Position numbers and translations under genes: made by a program. From contig CAVQOB010000034.1 of NCBI GenBank assembly GCA_963714325.1, positions 124,001 through 188,000 on the forward strand: a stretch of 64,000 bases of DNA, read 5' to 3'. Below the pieces are notes generated by a model. It searched no databases and was not told where the DNA came from. It worked only from the letters and a program-made list of their open reading frames with translations. The DNA is from CAVQOB01 sp963714325. GTDB lineage: Bacteria; Pseudomonadota; Alphaproteobacteria; Rhizobiales; Hyphomicrobiaceae. Position 1 is the first letter of the stretch; every line of letters begins with the position of its first letter. Positions 8,530 through 15,946 of the stretch are shown piece after piece.

Positions 8530-9516
8530 TCAGGCAATTTTGCCGCCCAATTCGTCGGCGATGTGGACCTTCAGAATGTCTTCGAAACTGCTTTCAGCCT
8601 TGAAGCCCAGTGCCGTAGCACGCTTGGCGTCGAATTGGGTCGGCCAGCCGGCGACAATTTTCTGGATCATGGCGTCCGGTTCCCGGCGGATGCGCTTGAC
8701 GACCTTTTCGCCGGCGACCTTGCCGAGTGCGGCGATTTGCTGGCCAACGGTCGCTGGGACTCCGGGCATGGTCAGATTGCGGCGCGGGCCGACTTGATCG
8801 CCGTCAATGGTTGCCGCATGCAGCAGGAAGCCGACGGCTGCTCGGGGGCTTGCGTGCCAGTGCATGACGTCGTCTGAGACCGGAAGCACGGCCTCCTGGC
8901 CGGCAAGCGGTTCGCGCATAATGTTCGAGAAAAAGCCGGAGGCAGCCTTATTGGGTTTTCCCGGGCGGACGCAAATGGTCGGCAGGCGGATGCCGATGCC
9001 GTCGATCATGCCCTTGCGCGTATAGTCCGCCAGCAATAGTTCACCGATGGCTTTCTGGGTGCCGTAGCTGGTCAGGGGTGTGTGATGAAACTCGTCCGGG
9101 ATCGTGGCCGGGAAAGGCGATCCAAACACCGCGATCGAACTTGTAAAGACCAGTCTTGGCTTTTTCGCAGATTTTTCGTAGGCGTGCCGCACACTTTCGA
9201 TCAGGTTTTGCGTCCCGGCCAAGTTGATGCGATAGCCTTTGTCGAACTCCAATTCCGCTTCGCCTGATACGATGGCGGCCAAGTGGAATATGATATCGGG
9301 CTTGTCTTGGACCAACTTGTCGGTCTCGCCTTTGGTGGGGAGATCGCCGGCCACGACTGTGACCGGAAAAGAGCCGGTTTTTGGGGCTTGCGCGGGGACG
9401 ACATCATAGAGCGTCAGGCTCGAGATCTCTTGTTTGCCGAGCTTGCCATCCTGAGCGAGGCGCTCTGCAAGTTTGCGGCCGACCATGCCGGCGCCGCCAA
9501 TGATCAAGATTTTCAT
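8530..9516 (-). CDS. denD: NAD-dependent sugar-acid dehydrogenase, DenD-like (D-erythronate dehydrogenase)
   Basis: A 328-residue extended short-chain dehydrogenase/epimerase. The Rossmann motif GGAGMVG is at residues 7-13, HLAAIVSGEAE near 78, Ser126/Ser127 in FTSSIAVFG, and the catalytic pair Tyr151/Lys155 in SYGTQK. The whole sequence, including LPTICVRPGKPNKAASGFFS and the late MPGVPATVGQQIAAL block, resembles DenD, which oxidises D-erythronate to 2-oxo-tetronate in four-carbon acid catabolism. The other genes of that pathway are not next to it, so the physiological substrate is inferred. A GAGGAAA ribosome site precedes the ATG. Transcription converges with the coiled-coil gene, leaving a 29-base gap. 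Confidence 0.8.
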   Translation of the reverse strand: MKILIIGGAGMVGRKLAERLAQDGKLGKQEISSLTLYDVVPAQAPKTGSFPVTVVAGDLPTKGETDKLVQDKPDIIFHLAAIVSGEAELEFDKGYRINLAGTQNLIESVRHAYEKSAKKPRLVFTSSIAVFGSPFPATIPDEFHHTPLTSYGTQKAIGELLLADYTRKGMIDGIGIRLPTICVRPGKPNKAASGFFSNIMREPLAGQEAVLPVSDDVMHWHASPRAAVGFLLHAATIDGDQVGPRRNLTMPGVPATVGQQIAALGKVAGEKVVKRIRREPDAMIQKIVAGWPTQFDAKRATALGFKAESSFEDILKVHIADELGGKIA

Positions 9517-9639
9517 GGATGTTTCCTCGTTTTGCGTTGTTTGGCCGTGAACCCTGTCGTCAGTTTAGCCGAGACTTTCGTCCAGCACGAGCCTAGTCCC
9601 GCATGGGACGGATGCGTTCCGGCTGACCGTGTGCGGGCA

Positions 9640-9670
9640 AACTCACATGATGATAACCGCAACGTGAGTT
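9640..9670. promoter_or_regulatory. Inverted repeat in the denD/radical SAM divergent region
   Basis: AACTCAC at 9640-9646 is mirrored by GTGAGTT at 9664-9670 with a 17-base spacer, in the 260-base region between two divergent start codons. It could be an operator half-site pair, but seven-base arms can arise by chance. Confidence 0.2.
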
Positions 9671-9776
9671 CGGGTTGTGCGATCGGCTATGTTAGCGTTC
9701 ACCTCACATTCAAACGGATTGGCCAGGATGGCCCCGCCGTCGTTCGGACATGTGCTGTGAGCCAAGGAAGCGCCTC

Positions 9777-10763
9777 GTGAACGAATTTGCCCGCAACCCG
9801 GTGAACAGCAAACTTGCCGCAAAATTTCAAAATCCTGATCTGACAGCCAAGGGTGAGCCGCGCGCACAGGTGCCGCTTGTTGTGCTCGATACTCTCTGGA
9901 TCAATACCGGCACGCTCTGCAATATCACCTGCCAGAACTGCTACATCAAGTCCAGTCCGTCGAACGACCGGTTGGCCTACATCACGCGCGCCGAGACGCG
10001 CGCGTACTTGGACGAGATCCGAGCGAATAAGATTGCAACGCGCGAGATCGGGTTTACCGGTGGGGAGCCGTTCCTCAATCCGGATATGCTGGGCATGCTT
10101 GACGATGCGCTGTCTGGCGGGTTCGAGGTTTTGCTCCTCACCAATGCGATGCAACCGATGCAGCGTCCGAGGATCAAAGCAGGGCTGCTTGCGATCAATG
10201 CGAAGTACGGCAGGCGTCTGACGATACGCGTCAGCCTCGATCATCACGGCAAGGCGCTGCACGAGGCCGAGCGCGGTGCCAAAACCTGGGATAAGGCGCT
10301 CGGTGGGCTCGATTGGTTGGCGGCCAACGGTTTTCGAATGGCGATCGCTGGGCGGACGTGCTGGCAGGAAACCGAAGCGGATGCGCGCGCCGGCTACGCG
10401 CGCCTGATCAGTGATCGCGCTTGGCCGATTGATGCGGCGGATCATGCGGCGCTGAACTTGCTGCCTGAAATGGAGTTGACGGCCGATGTGCCGGAGATCA
10501 CGACGGCTTGCTGGGGGATCCTGAAGAAGTCACCGGCACAGATGATGTGCGCGACCAGCCGAATGGTAGTGAAGCGCAAGGGCGCCGACAAGCCAACTGT
10601 ACTGCCATGCACACTGATTCCGTTCGACGAGCGGTTCGATATGGGCACCACGCTCGTTGCGGCGGCCAAAACCGACGGTGGTATGTTCGACGACGGCGCA
10701 GTGAAGCTGTGCCATGTCAATTGTGCGAAGTTTTGCGTGCTCGGCGGCGGATCGTGCTCGTGA
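9777..10763 (+). CDS. Radical SAM protein of unknown substrate
   Basis: A 328-residue radical S-adenosylmethionine enzyme. The cluster-binding motif CNITCQNC (Cys48, Cys52, Cys55; CxxxCxxC) lies after a short N-terminal segment, and FTGGEPFLNPD follows near residue 90 as the SAM-contacting GGE motif. The last 18 residues carry four cysteines (CHVNCAKFC...C), which could ligate a second Fe-S cluster as in SPASM/twitch-type enzymes, although spacing differs from textbook SPASM. The GTG at 9777 is chosen because AAGGAAG ends 6 bases upstream. No peptide substrate gene or obvious partner is adjacent: the neighbours are divergent denD and convergent mscL. Confidence 0.8.
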   Translation: MNEFARNPVNSKLAAKFQNPDLTAKGEPRAQVPLVVLDTLWINTGTLCNITCQNCYIKSSPSNDRLAYITRAETRAYLDEIRANKIATREIGFTGGEPFLNPDMLGMLDDALSGGFEVLLLTNAMQPMQRPRIKAGLLAINAKYGRRLTIRVSLDHHGKALHEAERGAKTWDKALGGLDWLAANGFRMAIAGRTCWQETEADARAGYARLISDRAWPIDAADHAALNLLPEMELTADVPEITTACWGILKKSPAQMMCATSRMVVKRKGADKPTVLPCTLIPFDERFDMGTTLVAAAKTDGGMFDDGAVKLCHVNCAKFCVLGGGSCS

Positions 10764-10784
10764 CGACGTGCGGCTTGCAAGCTG

Positions 10785-10824
10785 CAACAAAGCCGCCCGC
10801 TGTTTCCAGCGGACGGCTTTGTTG
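10785..10824. terminator. Bidirectional terminator between the radical SAM gene and mscL
   Basis: An 18-bp stem with one A-C mismatch and a TTTC loop: CAACAAAGCCGCCCGCTG pairs with the strand ending at 10824. A-rich on one side and T-rich on the other, it can stop transcription from both converging genes. Confidence 0.8.
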
Positions 10825-10849
10825 ACGATATAGGTCCGTTGTCGAACGC

Positions 10850-11239
10850 TTAGCGCTTGACCAGCGCGTCGCGGATTTCCTTCAGATACTTCTCGGCGGC
10901 CGGCGGCTCTGCTGGCGGCGCGGCGGCTTTGGCTTTCTCGAACTTCTTCTTCATGGTGTTGATACCTTTGACCAGCATGAACACCGCGATGGCGGTCAGT
11001 AGGAACTTGATCACCGCGTTGATGAAGAGGCCGTATTTGATGTCGACACCCTTCACCGGCGTCACCATCAACGACGCGAAGTCGATACCAGCCAACACAT
11101 AGCCGAGGATCGGCATGATGCAGTTGTCGACCAGCGTCGTGACGATCGGTGAGAAGGCTGCGCCCATGATGACGCCGACGGCGAGATCGACGACGTTTCC
11201 TTTGATTGCGAATTCCTTAAACTCGTCAAGCATGCTCAT
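10850..11239 (-). CDS. mscL: Large-conductance mechanosensitive channel MscL
   Basis: A 129-residue inner-membrane channel that opens under membrane tension to release solutes during hypo-osmotic shock. The amphipathic start MLDEFKEFAIKGNVVDLAVG and the pore helix with VIMGAAFSPIVTTLV are characteristic, as are the second membrane helix (INAVIKFLLTAIAVFMLVKG) and the cytoplasmic helix near the end (YLKEIRDAL). Length is normal for MscL. The gene ends 26 bases from a strong bidirectional terminator and appears monocistronic. Two ATGs (residues 1 and 3) are both possible starts. Confidence 0.97.
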   Translation of the reverse strand: MSMLDEFKEFAIKGNVVDLAVGVIMGAAFSPIVTTLVDNCIMPILGYVLAGIDFASLMVTPVKGVDIKYGLFINAVIKFLLTAIAVFMLVKGINTMKKKFEKAKAAAPPAEPPAAEKYLKEIRDALVKR

Positions 11240-11607
11240 GTGCGGTGATCCTTGTTCCGGCGTTTGAATTAAGCAGTCATCAGAATTGAATGATGCGAAG
11301 CCTGACTAGCGTGTTCCGTTGATTCGAGCTATCGCTGACTTAGATAAGTCATATTTGCGAGCTCGCCGGTCCGACTCGAATTGCACTCTATGCCGAGAAC
11401 TCGATATGAGCAATTCCGGTTTGTCGGAATTCGCCGATACAACTCATGAGCGAGTGGAACTGCGCGGTGTTTGGCTGTTAACTGGCGGGCGGCATGACGG
11501 TTGTCGCTGGGTCGGTAGACAGCGTTCGCTGATCATTGCCAAGACCTGATTGGGGTCTGTGTTGGGCAGTGAGCCCGAGGGGCCTGCAAGGCCAGGGCAC
11601 GGAGAGC
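11240..11607. other. 368-base divergent intergenic region mscL/sensor kinase
   Basis: It lies between the start of mscL (minus) and the start of the hybrid kinase (plus) and must contain both promoters. It is more AT-rich than its surroundings around 11250-11350. Open frames here are short and lack ribosome sites. I see no RNA gene or clear operator. Confidence 0.4.
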
Positions 11608-14600
11608 ATGATCGAGAGGTGGAGTGTGATCGGCCTGGCCCTGACCTACGTCGGTGTGTTGTTCGCACTGGCGTGGTTCGGCGATCGCGCCATTCGCTGG
11701 CGCAAGGGCGGCGATGGCCGGCCATTGATCTATGCTTTGTCGATTGCCGTCTACTGCACGTCCTGGACATTTTTCGGCAGCGTGGGGCTCGCTGCGTCAA
11801 CCGGCTATGATTTCATTCCCGTTTATCTCGGAGCTATTCTTTTCTTCACGCTCGGGTCCGGATTGCTGGTCAATATCGTGCGTATTGCGAAAAGCCAGAA
11901 CATCACCTCGGTCGCCGACTTTCTCGCAGCGCGCTACGGCAAAAGCCAAGCGGTTGCTGCAATCGTCACTCTCGTCGCGGTCATCGGCACGTTGCCCTAC
12001 ATTGCCTTGCAGCTGAAAGCAGTCGCGATGTCGGTCGATACGCTGCTGGGTGCGCGCACGTCGACAGCGTGGCTCGGGCTTTCGTTCGACACGGCATTCT
12101 TCGTCGCCATTGTGATGGCAGCCTTCACGATCCTGTTCGGAACGCGCCATATCGATGCGACGGAGCATCAGGAAGGGCTGGTGCTGGCGATTGCAGCGGA
12201 ATCCATTGTCAAGTTGGCGGCGTTTCTCGCGGTTGGTCTGTTTATTTCGGTCAGTGCCTTCGGAACGATCGGCGGATTTACCGCTGCGATCCAAAGCACT
12301 CCTGAGATTCAAGAGTTATTCGCGCGAGGCTTTAAGGGTTCAACCTGGATTACGGTGACGCTGCTCAGCTTCATTGCGGTGATCCTGTTGCCGCGGCAAT
12401 TCCATGTTGCCGTTGTCGAGAACAACTCGGAGAAGGAGATCCGGCGCGCGAAGTGGCTATTCCCGCTCTACCTCGTACTGATCAATATCTTTGTCGTGCC
12501 GATCGCCATCGCTGGGCTGATTACGCTGCCGAAAGGGGCCTTCGCCCATGATACCTTTGTGCTGGCGCTGCCGCTGACTGCTGGTGCTGAAGCCATGACG
12601 CTGCTGGCATTTGTTGGTGGGTTGTCGGCAGCGACGGCGATGGTGATCGTCGACAGCGTCGCGCTGGCGATCATGATTTCCAGTAGTCTCGTTGTGCCAC
12701 TGATGCTGCGCCACAGGTTGGATGAGCCACGTGATACGGGAGACATGGCGGCGCGGTTGCTGGCGATCCGGCGATTGTCGATTTTTGTCATTATCCTGCT
12801 TGGATACGGCGTTTATCGTCTGCTTGGTTCGGTCAGCGGACTCGCCTCAATTGGATTGGTGTCCTTCGCGGCGATCGCGCAACTGGCGCCGGCGTTTTTT
12901 GGTGGTCTGTTCTGGCGCAAAGGGACCGCGCGAGGGGCTATTGCCGGATTGATCGTGGGCTTCCTGCTTTGGTGTTACACGCTGGTGCTGCCATGGTGTG
13001 TCGAGGCGAACTTGCTGGCCCAGGCTATTCTCTCGGACGGGCCGTTTGGTATCGCGATGCTGCGGCCGCGGGCGTTGTTCTATCTGCAGCTCGAACCCTT
13101 AAGTCATGGAGTCTTTTGGAGCCTTGGAGTTAATGCCGTGGTGTTCGTGGCGGTATCGCTGTTGCGCGCGCCGGAGCCGGTCGAGCGGTTGCAAGCGCAT
13201 GTTTTTGTGCACGACGAATTGCCGCGGCCAGCGGTGTCGACGCCGAGCTTCCGGTTGTGGCGGACGTCGGTGACGGTGGGTGATCTCGAACGCACGGTTG
13301 CCCGCTATCTCGGTGCTGAGCGGGCGGAACGGTCTTTTGCCGAATATGCGGCGAGCCGCAATGCGAGACGTGACGGAAGTGCTGAGGCGGACGTTTCGTG
13401 GTTGCGATTTGCCGAGCATCTGCTGGCCAGTGCCATTGGAGCGGCCTCGTCGCGGCTGGTGCTGTCGCTTCTGCTCCGGCGGGGCAACGTCAGTGGGCAG
13501 TCGGCGTTGCGGTTGCTCGATGACGCATCGGAAGCCCTGCAATATAATCGCGATCTGCTGCAGTCGGCGCTTGATCAGGTGCGGCACGGATTGAGCGTCT
13601 TCGACAAGGATATGCGCCTGATCTGTTGGAACCGGCAGTATCGCGAAATGCTCGATATTCCGGCTGAGCTCGGTCGTGTCGGCGTTCCGTTGGACCAGAT
13701 CCTCCGCGCCATTGCCGAACGCGGCGATCTGGGTCCCGGTAAGATCGCCGAAATCGTCGCCGATCGGCTGACGAAATTCGCGGTCACCAAGGAGACGTTC
13801 CAGGAGCATTTGCGGGATGGACAGCGCATCGTTGAGATCCGCACAGCGGCGATGCCCCAAGGCGGTATCGTAACGACCTATTCCGACATCACGGAACGCG
13901 TGAGCGCGGCACAGGCGTTGGCGCGATCGAATGAGACACTAGAGCGTCGGGTGCGGGAGCGCACTGCCGAATTGCAGAGCGTCAATGACGCGCTGGCCGT
14001 TGCCAAGGCGAAAGCGGACGAGGCAAACCTCGACAAGACGCGCTTCCTTGCGGCGGCCAGTCATGATGTTCTCCAACCCCTCAATGCGGCGCGGCTCTAT
14101 GCGTCGAGCCTCATTGAAAGGCCGCTAACGGCCTTTGATACGCAAATCGCAAACAACATCGATGCCGCGCTGGTGGCCGTGGAAGATATATTGGGTGCGT
14201 TGATCGATATTGCGCGGCTTGATACGGGCCGGATGGAGCCGGAAATATCGAGTTTTCCGCTGAGCGATCTACTGGGTTCGATCGCGATTGAGTTTGGGCC
14301 AATGGCACAGGAGCGGGGGTTGGAGCTCAGAATTGTGCCGTCATCGATCTGGGTCCGTTCGGACCGGCGGCTGCTGCGGCGCGTGCTACACAATCTCGTT
14401 TCCAATGCGATCAAATATACCAACCGTGGCGGCGTCGTCGTCGGCGTGCGCCGCGCTAACGCAACTGTTGCCCTGCAAGTCTGCGATACGGGACCGGGTA
14501 TTCCAGAATCCAAGCAAAAGATCATCTTCAAGGAGTTTCATCGCCTGGAGGAGACGGCAAGCGGCGTGCGCGGCTTGGGGCTTGGACTTTCGATTGTTGA

Positions 14601-15129
14601 TCGGATCAGCAAGATGCTCGGACATCGCATTGCGGTCGTCTCGAAGCCCGGGCAAGGTTCCCGTTTTGCGATTATGGTTCCGCAAACGGTGGCGCAAGCG
14701 CGACCGCGGGAGATTGCGGCACCGGTTCTGCCGGGGCGGCTCGCCGGATTGAAGGTGCTTTGCATCGACAATGAGCCGGCAGTGCTGAGCGGAATGCGGA
14801 CATTGTTGTCGGGTTGGGGCTGTCAGGTGATGACGGCTGCCAGCGCTAAATCCGCGCTCGCGACTGTTGCGCAATCGAGGGTCGTGCCGGATATCGTGCT
14901 TGCCGACTATCATCTGGATGCAAACACCGGTGTGGATGCGGCCATGGCGATCATCGGCGCGGTTGGGGTGCGGGTACCGACGATCGTCATCACGGCTGAC
15001 TACTCGCCGGAAATGCAGCGGAAGGTGCGTGAACTCGGCTATGGTTTGTTGCGCAAGCCGCTGAAGGCGGCGGCGCTCAGGGCGTTGATGACGCAGCTCA
15101 CTTTGCAGTCGGCTGCGGCTGCGGAATAA
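11608..15129 (+). CDS. Hybrid sensor kinase with sodium:solute symporter-like domain (CrbS/MxtR-like)
   Basis: A 1173-residue membrane protein. An SSS/SLC5-like 12-13 helix transporter domain fills roughly residues 1-520, followed by a linker, a PAS domain near 650-760 (LLQSALDQVRHGLSVFDKDM), a coiled coil, then HisKA with phospho-acceptor His819 (AAASHDVLQPLN), a HATPase with N box NLVSNAIKY and G boxes DTGPGIPE and GLGLGLSI, and a C-terminal receiver with Asp1100 (VLADYHLD). This order matches CrbS/MxtR/ErcS-type kinases, which in other proteobacteria act with a LuxR-type regulator to control acetate and alcohol use. No such regulator is next to it. The ATG at 11608 follows GGAG by only a few bases; an upstream extension is less plausible. 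Confidence 0.9.
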   Translation: MIERWSVIGLALTYVGVLFALAWFGDRAIRWRKGGDGRPLIYALSIAVYCTSWTFFGSVGLAASTGYDFIPVYLGAILFFTLGSGLLVNIVRIAKSQNITSVADFLAARYGKSQAVAAIVTLVAVIGTLPYIALQLKAVAMSVDTLLGARTSTAWLGLSFDTAFFVAIVMAAFTILFGTRHIDATEHQEGLVLAIAAESIVKLAAFLAVGLFISVSAFGTIGGFTAAIQSTPEIQELFARGFKGSTWITVTLLSFIAVILLPRQFHVAVVENNSEKEIRRAKWLFPLYLVLINIFVVPIAIAGLITLPKGAFAHDTFVLALPLTAGAEAMTLLAFVGGLSAATAMVIVDSVALAIMISSSLVVPLMLRHRLDEPRDTGDMAARLLAIRRLSIFVIILLGYGVYRLLGSVSGLASIGLVSFAAIAQLAPAFFGGLFWRKGTARGAIAGLIVGFLLWCYTLVLPWCVEANLLAQAILSDGPFGIAMLRPRALFYLQLEPLSHGVFWSLGVNAVVFVAVSLLRAPEPVERLQAHVFVHDELPRPAVSTPSFRLWRTSVTVGDLERTVARYLGAERAERSFAEYAASRNARRDGSAEADVSWLRFAEHLLASAIGAASSRLVLSLLLRRGNVSGQSALRLLDDASEALQYNRDLLQSALDQVRHGLSVFDKDMRLICWNRQYREMLDIPAELGRVGVPLDQILRAIAERGDLGPGKIAEIVADRLTKFAVTKETFQEHLRDGQRIVEIRTAAMPQGGIVTTYSDITERVSAAQALARSNETLERRVRERTAELQSVNDALAVAKAKADEANLDKTRFLAAASHDVLQPLNAARLYASSLIERPLTAFDTQIANNIDAALVAVEDILGALIDIARLDTGRMEPEISSFPLSDLLGSIAIEFGPMAQERGLELRIVPSSIWVRSDRRLLRRVLHNLVSNAIKYTNRGGVVVGVRRANATVALQVCDTGPGIPESKQKIIFKEFHRLEETASGVRGLGLGLSIVDRISKMLGHRIAVVSKPGQGSRFAIMVPQTVAQARPREIAAPVLPGRLAGLKVLCIDNEPAVLSGMRTLLSGWGCQVMTAASAKSALATVAQSRVVPDIVLADYHLDANTGVDAAMAIIGAVGVRVPTIVITADYSPEMQRKVRELGYGLLRKPLKAAALRALMTQLTLQSAAAAE

Positions 15130-15325
15130 CGGTCGAGATTTTCGCACTTGCAACAAATCTTTTCTGGGACAGGCAAGCCATCACGCATGACTTGCGTTTG
15201 CTGATTTGGATGGAATGCTTCCCGACCGTGCAGGGCTGGATCAAAAGAAGAATAAAAAAAGAACATGACAAGAACGTTTGATGTGTATAACCTTCCATCA
15301 TCGTGGTGTGTTGGGAGTTTTGGTC

Positions 15326-15880
15326 ATGCGTTTTACCCATGTCGCTGTGCGCGGAAGGTTGTTCATTCTTGTTGCCGGGTTGGTGGTTTCGGGGCCGTCG
15401 ATTGCGTTGTCAGATGGCGCCGTGGAGGCGGCGGCCGGTATGGCCGAAGCGGTCCCCGATGTGCACGTGGTCGCCTATCCTGATGATCGCGGTTTTGATC
15501 GGCGCCGTTCGGCAGGGAATGCGGCGATGCCCCGTGCAGGATGGGTCTATGGCTGGCATTGGCGGGGTGCCACCCCCGCTGACAGACCGGCTTGGCAGTG
15601 GCAACAGCAGGGTGCTGGCTGGCGCGCGGCATCGCCGCGTTTCGTTGCGCCTTATGGCTATCAGTGGACCGATCGTCGTCCGAGAACTGCTTGGCGCGGC
15701 TCCGGCCGCTGGCGCGATGACCAGCAGTTTCCAAGCGCGCGAGCGGCGCCCTACGCCGAGCGGCGGCTGCTGGCCGAGGACGATTTGATCCGACGTCAGC
15801 CCTGGCGTAGCGCACCGTCTGACAGCATGCCGGCGCGGCGTTGGCGAGAGCGTCAAGTCAGTGGTGCATGGCGGGAATAA
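15326..15880 (+). CDS. Small secreted Arg/Trp-rich protein of unknown function
   Basis: A predicted 184-residue protein. The ATG at 15326 has a GGGAG ribosome site 8 bases upstream and begins an export-like segment (RLFILVAGLVVSGPSIALS). The mature part is rich in Arg, Trp, Ala and Pro (for example YGYQWTDRRPRTAWRGSGRW), with no Cys after the signal. I recognise no family. It sits between the sensor kinase and the convergent dehydrogenase with no evident partner. The signal-like N-terminus, good ribosome site and lack of a better overlapping frame support it as real, but conservation is unknown. Confidence 0.55.
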   Translation: MRFTHVAVRGRLFILVAGLVVSGPSIALSDGAVEAAAGMAEAVPDVHVVAYPDDRGFDRRRSAGNAAMPRAGWVYGWHWRGATPADRPAWQWQQQGAGWRAASPRFVAPYGYQWTDRRPRTAWRGSGRWRDDQQFPSARAAPYAERRLLAEDDLIRRQPWRSAPSDSMPARRWRERQVSGAWRE

Positions 15881-15946
15881 CGGGGCAGTTCGGAAGAGGG
15901 CCGCGCCAGATCGGGTTTGGCCGGATTGCGCCGGGTCGGCGAGTGA

